The notes: generated from the letters alone by a model not told the origin. A DNA stretch of 64,000 nt from Vibrio zhugei (GCF_003716875.1 NZ_CP033078.1:310001-374000); one strand, 5' to 3'; positions 47,499 through 58,345 are shown, counted from the stretch's first letter. Numbers and translations are program-made.

Positions 47499-50400
47499 GT
47501 GAACTTGAGATTTCCCCGTATCTTACGGATAACAATAGGGTTAATGACGACACTTTTAGTCGTACTGGCAGTACTGGTAACCTCCTTACGAGTACTACTT
47601 CCCAATTTGAATCGTTTTCAAGGTGATATTGAACAGTGGGTCAATCAACGCACACACATTCATTTCACCATGAAGAATGTGCATGGATCTTGGCGTAACA
47701 TCCACCCTTCGATTGTCTTACAAGGGGTCACGGCTAAATTTGAAGAAAATAGCCAAGTTCATTTCTCGGCTGGCCATATAGCGATTGAATTTGATTTACT
47801 GAAATCGATTCTTGAACAAAAACCGGTTATCGCTGATATGACGTTGGATCAGCTCAATTTAGATACCAGTTCGATTGCATGGCAGCAGAATGGCCCACAC
47901 TCACAGCCTCAGCCAAAAGGTGCTCAGCAAAGTGAGGTCTTAGACCGTATCGATGGTTTATTTTTACGTCAGCTCGATAACTTTTCTTTGCGTAATTCTA
48001 CGGTGTTGTATCAAACCGCGTCTGGTAAAAAACGCCAGTTGGATATCCAGAAATTACGTTGGAAAAACAAGGGCAATCAACATTATGCCGAAGGCGTGGT
48101 CAGCATTGCCGATGTCAATATCAATTCATTATCGGTCGCGGCGCGATTTGAAGACTATGGCTCACTGCGTGATGTCTCTGGACAATTTTATGCGGATGGA
48201 CAAGACATTCAAGTCGGTCCTTGGTTAAGCCAATATGCGAAGGCAAAAACGGGCATTAGCAGTGGTGTAGTCAGCCTAAATGCTTGGGTGACATTGAAAC
48301 ACAGTCAACCTGAGAGTGGCTATTTACGTTTTCAACCCTCCGAACTCACTTGGAAAGATACGCAACAGCATCATTTGTATATTGAGTCAGGTATTGTCAA
48401 TCTTTTACCGACAGAAAAAGGTTGGAAGGTAAGTGGGCACTCACTAAAGGTGCGAACTGATGAGACGCTGTGGCCCGAATTGGATATTGGCATGGATTGG
48501 ACCCCGCAATCATGGCGATTAAATTTATCCCAGTTAGATATCAAAGCGATCACCCCGTTGGCGCGTTTATTTAGTGATTCTTCCAGCACACAACAATGGA
48601 TTCAACAACTGCAACCGCAAGGCCGACTGGAAGATATTCGCGTAGCGCAGGGGCAAACGTCTGATTCATTGCGTTACTCAGCGCAGCTCGTTAATGGTGC
48701 CATGTCACAATGGGAACTCTTACCTGAAGTCCATCATCTGCAAGCCAAGATCACTGGCTCATTGACGCAAGCGCATATTCAAGCATCACTGGTGGATGAC
48801 ACACTGCCGTATGGTGATGTGTTTCAAGCGCCACTGCATATTGCAAAAGGCAAGGTGGATTTGGTCTGGCAACAACAAGCCAAGGGCTGGTCTTTATGGA
48901 GCGATCAAGTGCATGTGACCACCGCGGATCTTGATGCCCTCGGCCAGTTCCGTTTGGATATGCCTGATGGTGAAAGTCCTTTCTTATCATTTTATTCTGA
49001 AGTTGACCTGCAAGATGCGGGACAAACTTGGCGCTATTTACCCCGTCTCGCCTTGGGGAATGAATTAACCAACTACCTGTCTACCGCCATTCAAGCCGGA
49101 CGAGTGAATACGGCGAAGCTTGTGTGGTATGGACGACTCAGCGATTTTCCTTATCAGCAGCATAATGGCATTTTTCAAGCTTGGGTGGGGTTAAAGGATG
49201 CGCGCTTTAGTTTTGATACCGCATGGCCACCTCTGACAGATTTGCAACTTAACTTGTTGTTTGAAAATGATGCCATGTACTTAGACTCGCATGCTGCGAC
49301 GTTACAAAACGTACATGCCCAGCGTATCACCGGAGAAATTCCGTCTCTCAGTCCGGATGGGCACATTAGCATCGACGCAAAGGCCTCAGGGCAAGGTGAC
49401 GATGTCAAAAACTACATGACGTCCTCGCCGTTGGTCGACTCTGTTGGTGCTGCACTGACCGCCGTGCAGGTTAAAGGAAATGTGTCCTCTCATTTTCGCT
49501 TAACGATTCCATTTTCCTCCGACCAAGAAGCAAGAGCGTGGGGATGGGCGGATATCAAAGACAGTACAGTAGCGATTAAAGCGCCGCAAATGGAACTCAA
49601 TCATGTATCAGGGCGCATCAATTTTGATAACGATGTGATCAAGGCGGCGGGATTGTCGGCAGAATTACTCGATCAACCCATCTCGTTAGATTTCAACGGA
49701 GAAAGTACCGCGCGAGGATACAACGTACACATTGATACGGTAGGCGATTGGGAAATCAAACCATTAGGTCAATACATTGGTCAGCAATGGACCGCTCCAC
49801 TCTCCGGACATGCGCCGTGGCAAATGGGCGTAAATTTACAATTAAATGATGTGGGTTTTAACTATCAAGTGGATGTTCAAGCGGGATTGAATACCATCGC
49901 GAGTGATTATCCGTACCCATTAAATAAAGCGCTACAACGTCCAGGTAATGCCCATTTACAAGCTTCTGGCGATCAACAGCAGGTTAATGCTCGTTTATCT
50001 TTGCCTCATGCGAAGTATCAGACACTGATTGATATCAGTCATCCAACGCCTCGTTTAGTGGCCACCAATGCGATTCTAGGGCAGGGACAGTTTGCTTTGG
50101 AGCCCATCGTCGGACATCGCGCCAGCATTAATATCGATAAACTGAACTTAGATAAGTGGGTTGGTTTTTTGAACGACACCATGGCGCATAAAAAAGCATC
50201 AAACGCTAAGGGTCAGGCGACGGCAAACATGACGATTCCGATGCCAGAACAAGTGAACCTCAAAGTGAAGACGTTTACAGCGGCGGATATTGATTGGCAT
50301 GATGTGAACGCTCAGGTCGTTAAGAAAACGGACGATTGGACGATGACGCTAAACAGCCAAGAAGCCCAAGGTCATGCGACTTATCTACCCTCCAATCAGT

Positions 50401-51407
50401 TGCAGGTTGTTCTGGACCGTTTACATCTTTATGTTCCAGCGCTCGACGAGTACAAGCAAGACAAACCCATTATTGTTGAAGACAACCCCAAGCAAACCCC
50501 ATTAGTGACCGATATGGATCGCAGTTTGTTTAAACTGCTGCCTAGTTTGAAAGTGAACGTGCATGATTTTTGGTTCCAAGGCTATAAAGTTGGGGAACTG
50601 GACATGGATATGGTGCGTGAAAAGCATCTGCTAAGCTGGAAGAATATCGATATAAACAGTGGCACTAATGACGTTCATGCCAGTCTCGATTGGTTTTTAA
50701 ACGGTGATACCACGACGACAACATTGAATTTATCGATGAAAGGTGAGAACAATAGTGATTTGATGGATCGCTTTGGTATTACCGCCGGTATTCAAAAGGC
50801 GCCCTTTGAGCTACATTCTGATTTAGAGTGGCGTGGTGCGCCTTGGTCAATGCGGGTCAGCTCTCTTAAGGGAAAAGTGAAATCCAAATTTGGTAAAGGG
50901 GTCATTACCGATGTCAGTGGCGCGGCCAATTTATTGGGAATATTCAGTTTAGACTCATTAATCCGTCGCATGAAATTGGATTTCAGTGACGTATTTGATA
51001 AAGGAATGGCTTTCAACTCGATAACGGGAACGGGCAAAATATCCCAAGGTATATTTGTGACCAACGATATCGATATGGATGCGGTCGCAGGAGAGCTGTC
51101 TCTCAAAGGAATGGCTAATCTCTCCAAGCGAACCGTGGACGCGCAAGCCAGATTTGTCCCTGATATGACGTCTGGGATCCCCGTGCTCAGTGCTTTCGCG
51201 GTAACGCCACAAACGGCGTTGTATGTGTTAGCGATAACGACAGTCATTTCTCCCGTCGTGGAAGTCTTTACTGAAGTAAACTATGAAATTAAAGGGCCTT
51301 TGGATCATCCCAAAGTGAAAGAAATTTCGCGCAGCAAAGGTGAGTATAAACTGCCCGAAAGTCTTCAGAAACTAGAGCATAAGCTAGAAGGAAAGGAATC
51401 ATTATGA
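47499..51407 (+). CDS. yhdP: YhdP, AsmA/TamB-like phospholipid transport protein
   Basis: 1302 aa, GTG start at 47499. One N-terminal membrane helix (MTTLLVVLAVLVTSLRVLL, about 14-32), then a very long beta-rich periplasmic bridge of the repeating-beta-groove type, with the AsmA-like C-terminal block VTNDIDMDAVAGELSLKGMA near 1184-1203. YhdP-family proteins span the periplasm and move phospholipid to the outer membrane with TamB and YdbH. The length is usual for the family (about 1266 in E. coli). The nit gene overlaps its end by 4 bases. Confidence 0.92.
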   Translation: MNLRFPRILRITIGLMTTLLVVLAVLVTSLRVLLPNLNRFQGDIEQWVNQRTHIHFTMKNVHGSWRNIHPSIVLQGVTAKFEENSQVHFSAGHIAIEFDLLKSILEQKPVIADMTLDQLNLDTSSIAWQQNGPHSQPQPKGAQQSEVLDRIDGLFLRQLDNFSLRNSTVLYQTASGKKRQLDIQKLRWKNKGNQHYAEGVVSIADVNINSLSVAARFEDYGSLRDVSGQFYADGQDIQVGPWLSQYAKAKTGISSGVVSLNAWVTLKHSQPESGYLRFQPSELTWKDTQQHHLYIESGIVNLLPTEKGWKVSGHSLKVRTDETLWPELDIGMDWTPQSWRLNLSQLDIKAITPLARLFSDSSSTQQWIQQLQPQGRLEDIRVAQGQTSDSLRYSAQLVNGAMSQWELLPEVHHLQAKITGSLTQAHIQASLVDDTLPYGDVFQAPLHIAKGKVDLVWQQQAKGWSLWSDQVHVTTADLDALGQFRLDMPDGESPFLSFYSEVDLQDAGQTWRYLPRLALGNELTNYLSTAIQAGRVNTAKLVWYGRLSDFPYQQHNGIFQAWVGLKDARFSFDTAWPPLTDLQLNLLFENDAMYLDSHAATLQNVHAQRITGEIPSLSPDGHISIDAKASGQGDDVKNYMTSSPLVDSVGAALTAVQVKGNVSSHFRLTIPFSSDQEARAWGWADIKDSTVAIKAPQMELNHVSGRINFDNDVIKAAGLSAELLDQPISLDFNGESTARGYNVHIDTVGDWEIKPLGQYIGQQWTAPLSGHAPWQMGVNLQLNDVGFNYQVDVQAGLNTIASDYPYPLNKALQRPGNAHLQASGDQQQVNARLSLPHAKYQTLIDISHPTPRLVATNAILGQGQFALEPIVGHRASINIDKLNLDKWVGFLNDTMAHKKASNAKGQATANMTIPMPEQVNLKVKTFTAADIDWHDVNAQVVKKTDDWTMTLNSQEAQGHATYLPSNQLQVVLDRLHLYVPALDEYKQDKPIIVEDNPKQTPLVTDMDRSLFKLLPSLKVNVHDFWFQGYKVGELDMDMVREKHLLSWKNIDINSGTNDVHASLDWFLNGDTTTTTLNLSMKGENNSDLMDRFGITAGIQKAPFELHSDLEWRGAPWSMRVSSLKGKVKSKFGKGVITDVSGAANLLGIFSLDSLIRRMKLDFSDVFDKGMAFNSITGTGKISQGIFVTNDIDMDAVAGELSLKGMANLSKRTVDAQARFVPDMTSGIPVLSAFAVTPQTALYVLAITTVISPVVEVFTEVNYEIKGPLDHPKVKEISRSKGEYKLPESLQKLEHKLEGKESL

Positions 51408-52231
51408 GCTTGGTTGGCGTTGTACAAATGACATCAGGACCCTCGGTGGAGGAAAACCTAACGACGTTGGAAACACACGTTGCACAGTTGGCTCAGCAGG
51501 GAGTACAGTGGATAGTTACTCCTGAAAACGTGCTATTACTGAGTGATGCCACGGCTTACCATGAGCATGCGGAATGGTTAGGTAAAGGCCCAGTTCAAGA
51601 GCAATTGGCGACACTGGCACAACGTTATGGTGTTTGGCTGCTGATTGGCAGTTTTCCGATTCGTCGCGAGCAAGGCGTGACCACCACTTCGCTTTTACTG
51701 GATTCCACAGGCCAATGCCAAGCTACTTATGATAAGCTGCATATGTTTGATGTCGACGTTGCCGACGCTCATCATCGTTATCGTGAATCCGATACGTTTT
51801 TGCCCGGTGAGCGAATCGTGGTTAAGGACACGCCTTTTGGACAGCTTGGCCTCTCGATTTGTTACGACTTGCGCTTTCCGCAATTGTTTTCGGAATTAAG
51901 ACGACAAGGGGCTCAAATCATTATTGTTCCCGCAGCATTTACAGCGGTAACCGGGCGTGCACATTGGGAAGCGCTATTACGAGCGCGGGCCATTGAAACC
52001 CAATGTTGGGTGATCGCCGCAGGACAAACAGGCACCCACCCTTGTGGAAGACAAACTTGGGGACACTCGATGGTCGTCGACCCATGGGGACACATTGTGT
52101 CTCATCTAGAGCAAAACACAGGCAGCCTAGTGGTGGATATCGATACTCAACGTTTATCTGATATCCGACAGGCAATGCCGATTATCGAGCAATCTCGATT
52201 TTGTAATCAACTTCAATCAATAAAGAGCTAG
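51404..52231 (+). CDS. Nitrilase-superfamily amidase (Nit1/YbeM-type)
   Basis: 275 aa carbon-nitrogen hydrolase. The Glu-Lys-Cys triad is visible: TPENVLLL near 45, [11 protein letters not shown] near 111 and [16 protein letters not shown] near 151. The close relatives hydrolyse deaminated glutathione (metabolite repair) or omega-amides; I cannot choose a substrate from sequence. It lies between yhdP and tldD, 1 base before tldD. Confidence 0.88.
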   Translation: MSLVGVVQMTSGPSVEENLTTLETHVAQLAQQGVQWIVTPENVLLLSDATAYHEHAEWLGKGPVQEQLATLAQRYGVWLLIGSFPIRREQGVTTTSLLLDSTGQCQATYDKLHMFDVDVADAHHRYRESDTFLPGERIVVKDTPFGQLGLSICYDLRFPQLFSELRRQGAQIIIVPAAFTAVTGRAHWEALLRARAIETQCWVIAAGQTGTHPCGRQTWGHSMVVDPWGHIVSHLEQNTGSLVVDIDTQRLSDIRQAMPIIEQSRFCNQLQSIKS

Positions 52232-52232
52232 T

Positions 52233-53678
52233 ATGAGTATTAACCGCATCGAACAAGCACTACTTACACCCGCAGGGCTGACTGAGCAAAATATTGCGGA
52301 TACTTTATCGAGCATTGCGACTCGTGATATCGATTATGCCGATATTTATTTTCAATCCAGTTGGCATGAATCACTGGTGTTGGAAGACAGCATTATCAAA
52401 GATGGCTCGTTTAACATTGACTGTGGCGTTGGTGTGCGAGCGGTGAGTGGTGAAAAAACCGGGTTTGCCTACTCCGATCAAATTGGCTTAGTTGGCTTAG
52501 AGCAAAGTGCATTGGCGGCGCGTGGTATTGCTCAGGCTGGCACCAATGCCCAAGTACAAGCGTTTAAACGTCAAGAGACACAAAAATACTATGCTGCCAC
52601 GAATCCATTAGACGCTTGGAAAAAAGAAAAGAAAACAGAGCTGCTAAAAGAGTTAGATGCGTATATTCGAGCCAAAGAACCTTTGGTGAAAGAAGTGAGT
52701 ATTAGTATCAGTGGTGTGCATGAACAAATGCTGGTGGCGGCGACGGATGGGACGTATGCCGGCGATACTCGTCCTTTAGTTCGTTTATCGATTACCGTGA
52801 TTGCCGAGAAAGGCGATCGTCGTGAGCGAGGCAGCGCGGGTGGCGGTGGTCGCTTCAGTTATGACTACTTTTTAACCTCTCCTAATAAGCAGCAAGTGGC
52901 GTTTGATTATGCCGACGAGGCTATTCGCCAAGCGCTGGTCAATTTACAAGCGATTGCAGCCCCTGCGGGTACGATGCCTGTTGTGTTAGGTAACGGTTGG
53001 CCAGGCATATTATTGCATGAAGCCTTAGGACACGGTTTAGAAGGGGATTTCAACCGCAAGGATTCCTCTGTATTTTCTGGAAAAGTCGGCGAGAAAGTGA
53101 CGTCTGACCTTTGTACCATTGTCGATGATGGCACCTTGAAAGATCGCCGAGGTTCATTGAATGTCGATGATGAAGGCGTACCCGGACAATACAATATACT
53201 GATTGAAAATGGGGTGCTGAAAGGGTACATGCAAGACAAGCTGAATGCGCGTCTAATGGGGGTTGCTCCGACGGGGAATGGCCGTCGTGAGTCATTTGCT
53301 CATTTACCAATGCCACGTATGACCAACACGTATATGCTGCCGGGTCAGCATACGCCGGAAGAGATTATCGCTTCGGTCGAAAAGGGCATTTATGCACCTA
53401 ATTTTGGCGGTGGGCAGGTTGATATTACGTCAGGTAAGTTCGTGTTTTCCGCATCCGAAGCGTACCTGATTGAGAACGGAAAAGTGACCACCCCAGTCAA
53501 AGGGGCAACGCTAATCGGTTCTGGCATTGAAGCTATGCAGCAAGTCTCGATGGTCGGTAATGATCTCGATTTAGATCATGGTGTGGGTGTGTGTGGCAAA
53601 GCTGGGCAAAGCGTCCCCGTTGGTGTGGGGCAACCTACCTTAAAATTGGATGCGCTCACCGTCGGCGGAACGGAGTAA
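52233..53678 (+). CDS. tldD: Metalloprotease TldD
   Basis: 481 aa. The HE-x-x-x-H zinc motif is in [14 protein letters not shown] near 264, with the conserved N-terminal [19 protein letters not shown] and the C-terminal [20 protein letters not shown]. TldD works with TldE/PmbA as a hetero-complex that processes peptides (microcin B17, CcdA). No tldE is in this window, which is usual as the two are unlinked in Enterobacteria. Confidence 0.95.
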   Translation: MSINRIEQALLTPAGLTEQNIADTLSSIATRDIDYADIYFQSSWHESLVLEDSIIKDGSFNIDCGVGVRAVSGEKTGFAYSDQIGLVGLEQSALAARGIAQAGTNAQVQAFKRQETQKYYAATNPLDAWKKEKKTELLKELDAYIRAKEPLVKEVSISISGVHEQMLVAATDGTYAGDTRPLVRLSITVIAEKGDRRERGSAGGGGRFSYDYFLTSPNKQQVAFDYADEAIRQALVNLQAIAAPAGTMPVVLGNGWPGILLHEALGHGLEGDFNRKDSSVFSGKVGEKVTSDLCTIVDDGTLKDRRGSLNVDDEGVPGQYNILIENGVLKGYMQDKLNARLMGVAPTGNGRRESFAHLPMPRMTNTYMLPGQHTPEEIIASVEKGIYAPNFGGGQVDITSGKFVFSASEAYLIENGKVTTPVKGATLIGSGIEAMQQVSMVGNDLDLDHGVGVCGKAGQSVPVGVGQPTLKLDALTVGGTE

Positions 53679-53699
53679 ATTCGCCAGAATAAAAGGAAT

Positions 53700-53737
53700 C
53701 CGCTGAGCGACCTTGCGTCGCTCAGCGGCACTTTTTA
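53700..53737. terminator. Terminator between tldD and arcA
   Basis: Strong stem CCGCTGAGCGAC / GTCGCTCAGCGG with a 5-base loop, then CACTTTTTAT. It follows tldD by about 20 bases and touches the arcA stop on the other strand, so it may serve both convergent genes. Confidence 0.9.
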
Positions 53738-54964
53738 TAGTACCAGCGCATCACGTTCAATCGGACAGCTCATACATCTCGCGCCACCGCGTCCGCGTCC
53801 CAGCTCATTGCCGGGAATGGTCAATACTTCAATCCCTGCTTTATCGTACTTTTCATTGGTGTAGACGTTACGTTCATAGCCGATAACCACGCCCGGTTTT
53901 ACGGTTAAGACATTATTTGCATCATTCCATTGCTCGCGCTCAGCTTCGTAACTGTTGCCGCCAGTAGTGATAATATTGAGATGATCAACACCGAGTGCGT
54001 TTTCTATTGCCCCAATGTAGTTATGAGAGGCTTCTGCGCGGAGGCCTATGCCATTGGCATTTGGCGTTAAGCGCCACGTTTCTAAATCATTACGCATGAT
54101 TTCTGGATACACAGAAAAGGTATTTTTATCCATGTGCGTAATTACGGTATCTAAGTGCATGCACGAGCGATGTTTGGGTAAGTTGACCGCGATGACTTCT
54201 TTGGCTTGGCCATGCTGAAATAAATTCGCCGCAAGATTTTCGATACCCTGCGCAGATGTCCGTTCAGACATTCCGACTAACACCGAATCATTACCAATCA
54301 CCAACACATCGCCCCCCTCAATGTTGGCATTGTCGTAATGCAAATCGTCATCCCCAAAGTATTTAATAAAGTTTTGTCCGGCGAAAGTAGGATGCCAACG
54401 ATAAATCGCTCGCAGATGATTCGTTTCCCGTTGACGTGCTTTTTTACTCATTGGATTTAATGAGACCCCTTGGTAAATCCAACATGAGGTATCCCGTGTA
54501 AATAAATGATTCGGGAGGGGCTCAATAACAAAATCCAGTGGGTGATGCATGCTCGGTAGCATAGACGCAGAGGTGAGCGGCAGCTCAGAATAAGCCAGCC
54601 CACCTAAGAGTAAGGTGGCGAGATGGCCATGATCTTGATTTGATAAATAGTGCCGGAGCTCTTGCGCGAAGGTTGGACCATAGCGAAAGTAGGAGATTTG
54701 CGTATTGAGCAGCCATTGTTTGGCCTCAGGAATGGCTAACGTTTGCTCGAGAAGATCATGCAACATCAACACTTCCACGCCTTGGTTACGTAGCGTTTGG
54801 GCAAACACATCGTGCTCTTTTCCGGCTTCTTCAACCGCGAGTACATCATCAAATAATAAATCATGGCAGTTTGATGGTGTGAGGTGAGTAAGTGCCCGTT
54901 CTGGGCGATTGAGTAAAACTCGGCGTAGTTGGCCGACTTCAGACCCGACATACAGCTGGCTCAT
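53735..54964 (-). CDS. arcA: Arginine deiminase
   Basis: 409 aa from ATG 54964, preceded by GGAAGGAAA; an upstream GTG is less likely. Active-site parts: [20 protein letters not shown] near 221-240, [15 protein letters not shown] near 272 (His/Asp), and the nucleophilic Cys in [17 protein letters not shown] at the end. It converts arginine to citrulline and ammonia. No arcB or arcC is nearby, so it is solitary here; energy use of the pathway depends on genes elsewhere. The ArgR gene lies about 8 kb away. Confidence 0.95.
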   Translation of the reverse strand: MSQLYVGSEVGQLRRVLLNRPERALTHLTPSNCHDLLFDDVLAVEEAGKEHDVFAQTLRNQGVEVLMLHDLLEQTLAIPEAKQWLLNTQISYFRYGPTFAQELRHYLSNQDHGHLATLLLGGLAYSELPLTSASMLPSMHHPLDFVIEPLPNHLFTRDTSCWIYQGVSLNPMSKKARQRETNHLRAIYRWHPTFAGQNFIKYFGDDDLHYDNANIEGGDVLVIGNDSVLVGMSERTSAQGIENLAANLFQHGQAKEVIAVNLPKHRSCMHLDTVITHMDKNTFSVYPEIMRNDLETWRLTPNANGIGLRAEASHNYIGAIENALGVDHLNIITTGGNSYEAEREQWNDANNVLTVKPGVVIGYERNVYTNEKYDKAGIEVLTIPGNELGRGRGGARCMSCPIERDALVL

Positions 54965-55231
54965 TGGATTTCCTTCCACATTTTCCTTCTATTAGTTATG
55001 ACAAGTTTCCTGAGAACTTGCAAGGGGTTGGATCAGATTAGATTGGCTGCCACAGACACTTGGATCATGAAAAATGGCAGAGAACGACGTTTTGCAACGA
55101 TCTGTCGATAACCGATAGATTCAGTCAGAAAAAGATCCACTAAGATCGGCTTTGTGGGTGGTAATCTAGCGCGATCCGTGCCATATTTCGCACCAGAAAA
55201 CCGATCCTATTTTGACTGTCCGGAGCACACT

Positions 55232-55639
55232 ATGTCTCACGAAGATGATTATCTATCTGTAGAAGAATTAATTGAGATTCAAAAAGAAGAAACTCGAGAT
55301 ATTATTCAAGCTTTATTGGAAGATGGTAGTGATCCAGATGCGCTTTACGATATCGAGCATCATTTTTTTGCTGAAGAATTTGCCACATTGGAAAAAGCCG
55401 CTGTTGATGCGTTTAAGATGGGCTTTGAGGTTCTGGAAGCGGAAGAAACTGAAGATGAAGATGGTCACAAATTACTGTGTTTTGATGCGACCATGTCATC
55501 GACTTTGGATCCAGAAACGATCGATGCACAGGTAGAAAAAATGGTCCACCTGGCTGAAAAGTACGATATTATCTACGATGGCTGGGGTACATATTATGAA
55601 GATCCTGATGGTTCTGACGATGATATGGACGAAGAGTAA
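55232..55639 (+). CDS. rraB: Regulator of ribonuclease activity B
   Basis: 135 aa, very acidic. Start ATG 55232 with GGAG upstream; an earlier start would add a spurious 26-residue leader. Features: [20 protein letters not shown] at the start, [20 protein letters not shown] near 31-50 and a C-terminal [19 protein letters not shown]. RraB binds RNase E and alters its degradosome. Its terminator was split by IS4 copy 2. Confidence 0.93.
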   Translation: MSHEDDYLSVEELIEIQKEETRDIIQALLEDGSDPDALYDIEHHFFAEEFATLEKAAVDAFKMGFEVLEAEETEDEDGHKLLCFDATMSSTLDPETIDAQVEKMVHLAEKYDIIYDGWGTYYEDPDGSDDDMDEE

Positions 55640-55650
55640 AATCGAGAAGA

Positions 55651-55672
55651 GAAAAAGCCTCACCTTTTGGTG
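55651..55672 (+). terminator. Left half of the rraB terminator, split by IS4 copy 2
   Basis: AAAAAGCCTCACCTTTTGGTG here and CACCTTTTGGTGAGGTTTTTTT after the IS (57101 onward) rebuild one terminator, AAAGCCTCACC / GGTGAGGTTTTT. The loop and flanking stem bases CACCTTTTGGTG are the duplicated target. Confidence 0.88.
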
Positions 55673-55728
55673 TAATGCCGATCAGTTAAGACTAAAATGA
55701 TCGGTTGAAGGATCCATCTAACGTGTCA

Positions 55729-55762
55729 AAATCCGAGTGTATTCATGCACTCGGATTTTTTT
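55729..55762 (+). terminator. Internal terminator at the left end of IS4 copy 2
   Basis: Same hairpin as in copy 1: AAAATCCGAGTG / CACTCGGATTTT plus a T8 run, ending just before the ATG at 55763. It overlaps the start codon at 55745. Confidence 0.85.
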
Positions 55763-57076
55763 ATGTTTTTAAGACAAGCACTTAACCAAGTACACAAATT
55801 TTCTGCTGAACAACTTTCGGGGTTATCTGACCTACTTTCCCCTGAACTCATTTCGCAATGTTTAGAAGATACCGGAATTACCACAGTTCGTAGACGAAGA
55901 TTGCCTATGGAGATGATGGTATGGAGTGTCGTTGGGATGTCTTTATATCGTCACTTGTCTATGGAGAAAGTTATGTCGAAACTGGATATCCTCCTTCCAG
56001 GTAAGAAGCCATTTGTTGCTCCAAGTGCCGTCATCCAAGCCAGACAACGGTTGGGCTCCGATGTCATGAAATCCGTTTTTACTCAAACACAGAAGATTTG
56101 GCATGATAAAACGCCTCATCCAGACTGGCATGGACTCACGCTTCATGCTGTCGACGGCGTCGTCTGGCGAACGCCAGATACGAAAGAAAACGGTGAGACA
56201 TTCAGTCGGACTCGGAATCAAAAGTGCTCGTCCGAATATCCTCAAGTGCGCATGGTCTGCCACATGGAACTGACTAGTCATCTTCTAAATAGCGCTTCGT
56301 TCGATTCCACATCAACAAGTGAAGTGGACCTAACAACGGAGCTCATAGAGCAATCACCAGATAATAGCCTGACTATCTTCGATAGAGGTTTTTATGCGCT
56401 AGGGCTTTTACACCGTTGGCAGACAACAGGGACAGAAAGACATTGGCTAATTCCCATGCGTAAAGGGGCGCAATACACGACACTTCGCCAATTAGGACGT
56501 GGTCAAGAGCTGGTTGAGTTAACGCTATCCCCACAAGCGAAGAAGAAGTGGCACGATGCACCAGAAACACTCGAGGCTCGATTAATCACCAAGACGATAA
56601 AGGGGAAGGAAGTTCGGTTATTAACCTCAATGACAGATCCCTTGCGTTACCCAGGGCAAGACATAGCCGAGCTATATAGCCATCGGTGGGAAATCGAACT
56701 TGGTTATCGAGAAATGAAGCAATATATGCTGCAAAACACCCTAACCCTAAGAAGTAAAAAGCCTGAGCTAGTAGAACAAGAATTATGGGGCATGCTGCTG
56801 GCTTACAACTTACTTAGGTTCTTGATGTGCCAAATGGCTTACGATCAAAACAAGGTCATGCCTTACCAGATAGGGTTCAAACAAGCTTCGTTGTTCTTAA
56901 TAGGGCAATTACAGCAACTGCCGTCAGTGGCACCGGGAAGGGTCCCGGAGGTGATGAATTACATCTTAGATATGGCTGAGAGTTTTACGCTGCCAGAAAG
57001 GAGAGAACGAAGCTATCCAAGAGCAGTAAAAAGAAGGCCCAGTCGCTATGCGACCAGGCCTTCTAAAAGATGTTAA
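55745..57076 (+). CDS. IS4-family transposase
   Basis: 443 aa. An N-terminal helical domain (RQALNQVHKFSAEQLSGLSD) is followed by the DDE core: HAVDGVVWRTPD supplies the first Asp near 140, LTIFDRGFYALGLL the second near 215, and the YREMK-type motif SHRWEIELGYREMKQ the Glu near 317. ATG 55745 falls inside the protective hairpin; ATG 55763 right after it is an equally good start and would give 437 aa. Neither has a clear ribosome site. Intact and probably functional. Confidence 0.93.
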   Translation: MHSDFFMFLRQALNQVHKFSAEQLSGLSDLLSPELISQCLEDTGITTVRRRRLPMEMMVWSVVGMSLYRHLSMEKVMSKLDILLPGKKPFVAPSAVIQARQRLGSDVMKSVFTQTQKIWHDKTPHPDWHGLTLHAVDGVVWRTPDTKENGETFSRTRNQKCSSEYPQVRMVCHMELTSHLLNSASFDSTSTSEVDLTTELIEQSPDNSLTIFDRGFYALGLLHRWQTTGTERHWLIPMRKGAQYTTLRQLGRGQELVELTLSPQAKKKWHDAPETLEARLITKTIKGKEVRLLTSMTDPLRYPGQDIAELYSHRWEIELGYREMKQYMLQNTLTLRSKKPELVEQELWGMLLAYNLLRFLMCQMAYDQNKVMPYQIGFKQASLFLIGQLQQLPSVAPGRVPEVMNYILDMAESFTLPERRERSYPRAVKRRPSRYATRPSKRC

Positions 57077-57100
57077 ATGCCTCTTAACTTACAAGCATTA

Positions 57101-57559
57101 CACCTTTTGGTGAGGTTTTTTTGTCTTCAATATGGCGTGATCAAGAGGGCTTAGCTTCTCGTGGGGGAAGGGCAGCCATGCGACATTGGCTATTTTGAGG
57201 GCGGGACCTATACTCAGCTTGAGTCGAGTCCATAGGGGAAGCACATGAAGAAATATTACCGTATCGCATTAGGTATTAACTTTGTGTCTTGATGAGGTGG
57301 CACCAGTAAACGAGACATTGATTGAAGTTAAAAATGTGTCATAAAGCAAAGGAACAGGTGAGTTCGATGATAACCCACTTTCATTTCCCCTTTTTCTTCT
57401 AAGGTGAGGCATGAAGAGTGAAGAACGTGACTCGCAAGTGTTGAATGAATCGTTAAGTGAAATACACATCAACTTTCTTAATGAATGCCAGTGTGGACAC
57501 TGGCATTTTTATTTTGGGTTCGATATAAAGAATGCACTAATTCTCAATGATAGTAATTT
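57101..57559 (+). other. Region between IS4 copy 2 and the next gene
   Basis: The first 25 bases are the right half of the rraB terminator. The rest holds only very short frames: MKKYYRIALGINFVS at 57245 and a possible 52-codon frame from ATG 57411 behind AAGGTGAGG. A hairpin ATGCCAGTG / CACTGGCAT with a T-rich tail at 57485-57515 falls inside that second frame, which argues for a small RNA or a decayed gene rather than a protein. No confident gene. Confidence 0.45.
57485..57515 (+). terminator. Rho-independent terminator, unassigned
   Basis: Stem ATGCCAGTG / CACTGGCAT with loop TGGA, followed by TTTTATTTT. It lies 45 bases before the next gene and after no confident gene, hinting at a small transcript from about 57,240-57,480. 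Confidence 0.7.
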
Positions 57560-58336
57560 ATGCAGCTAATCTTGGATGAACCTTGGCAATTATCTCCTCT
57601 AACGGATCGTTCTCTTCCTCAACGTGATTTGACCTTACCCGCTCCACTCAGTGATGCTTTGCCTGATAGGCTGTCGAACAGCGCCATTGTTAATCAAGAA
57701 TGGCATCTCATGCACGACTTTGAAATTAATGAGGCTCTTTTCCAAAACACCATGGCTTATGATTTGGTCATTGCAGGGATTGAGTATGATGCACAAATCC
57801 GAGTCAATGGGGTGGCAGTGTTTGATTGTGATCGCAGCCAGTTGCAATATCATAAAGAGATCACGCATTGTATCCATCAAGGCAAAAATCGCATTGAGAT
57901 TCTGTTTGTGCAGGAAGAAGAGGATTTATTCGGAGAAGCAAGTCAGCTCCCTTCATCAGCTCCAGCTCAGGCTGCGATAGGCATTTGGCAAGTACCAAAA
58001 ATTGACCTTATTCAGCATGTACGTTTACAGCAGGTGACGGTTGAGCAGGTGTGGCACTATGATAATTTGTGTGAGCTACGTGTTACGATGAATTATGAGG
58101 TGCTAAAAGCAGATCTCATTTCGGCGACGATTAAGTTTAATGGGATGGCCTATCAAGTTCCGTTAGATATGCGTGCAACACAGGCACAAAGTATTTTTCA
58201 GGTGGATGCACCGCATTATTATTCGCCTGATGATGCCACTTTAGAGTATCACGTATATGTGGACGTGGATGGCCAATCGAGAGTCACCCCCGTGCGCTTT
58301 TCTCCTCGCGATGAGAGTTCATCAAGGTTCCAGTAA
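57560..58336 (+). CDS. Unknown protein resembling a glycosidase sugar-binding domain
   Basis: 258 aa, beta-rich, no signal peptide. Residues 40-140 recall the N-terminal jelly-roll of glycoside hydrolase family 2 (beta-mannosidase/beta-galactosidase): EWHLMHDFEINEALF, DLVIAGIEYDAQIRVNGVAV then HCIHQGKNRIEILF. No catalytic (beta/alpha)8 domain follows, so it is not an enzyme of that family by itself. The gene has no clear ribosome site. A conserved hypothetical stands here in V. cholerae. Function unknown. Confidence 0.65.
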   Translation: MQLILDEPWQLSPLTDRSLPQRDLTLPAPLSDALPDRLSNSAIVNQEWHLMHDFEINEALFQNTMAYDLVIAGIEYDAQIRVNGVAVFDCDRSQLQYHKEITHCIHQGKNRIEILFVQEEEDLFGEASQLPSSAPAQAAIGIWQVPKIDLIQHVRLQQVTVEQVWHYDNLCELRVTMNYEVLKADLISATIKFNGMAYQVPLDMRATQAQSIFQVDAPHYYSPDDATLEYHVYVDVDGQSRVTPVRFSPRDESSSRFQ

Positions 58337-58345
58337 TACCACATC

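Larger units (their letters stand above)
55673..57100 (+). mobile_element. IS4-family insertion sequence, copy 2 (1428 bp, intact)
   Basis: Same ends as copy 1: TAATGCCGATCAGTTAAG and CTTAACTTACAAGCATTA. It is flanked by a 12-bp duplication, CACCTTTTGGTG (55661-55672 and 57101-57112). The two copies differ by about 5 substitutions and 1 indel over 1.4 kb, so they are recent. They lie in the same orientation about 16.5 kb apart. Confidence 0.96.

Noticed and set aside
54965..54979. Longer arginine deiminase N-terminus
   Set aside because: The extra five residues cover the ribosome-binding site GGAAGGAAA; the ATG at 54964 is the natural start.
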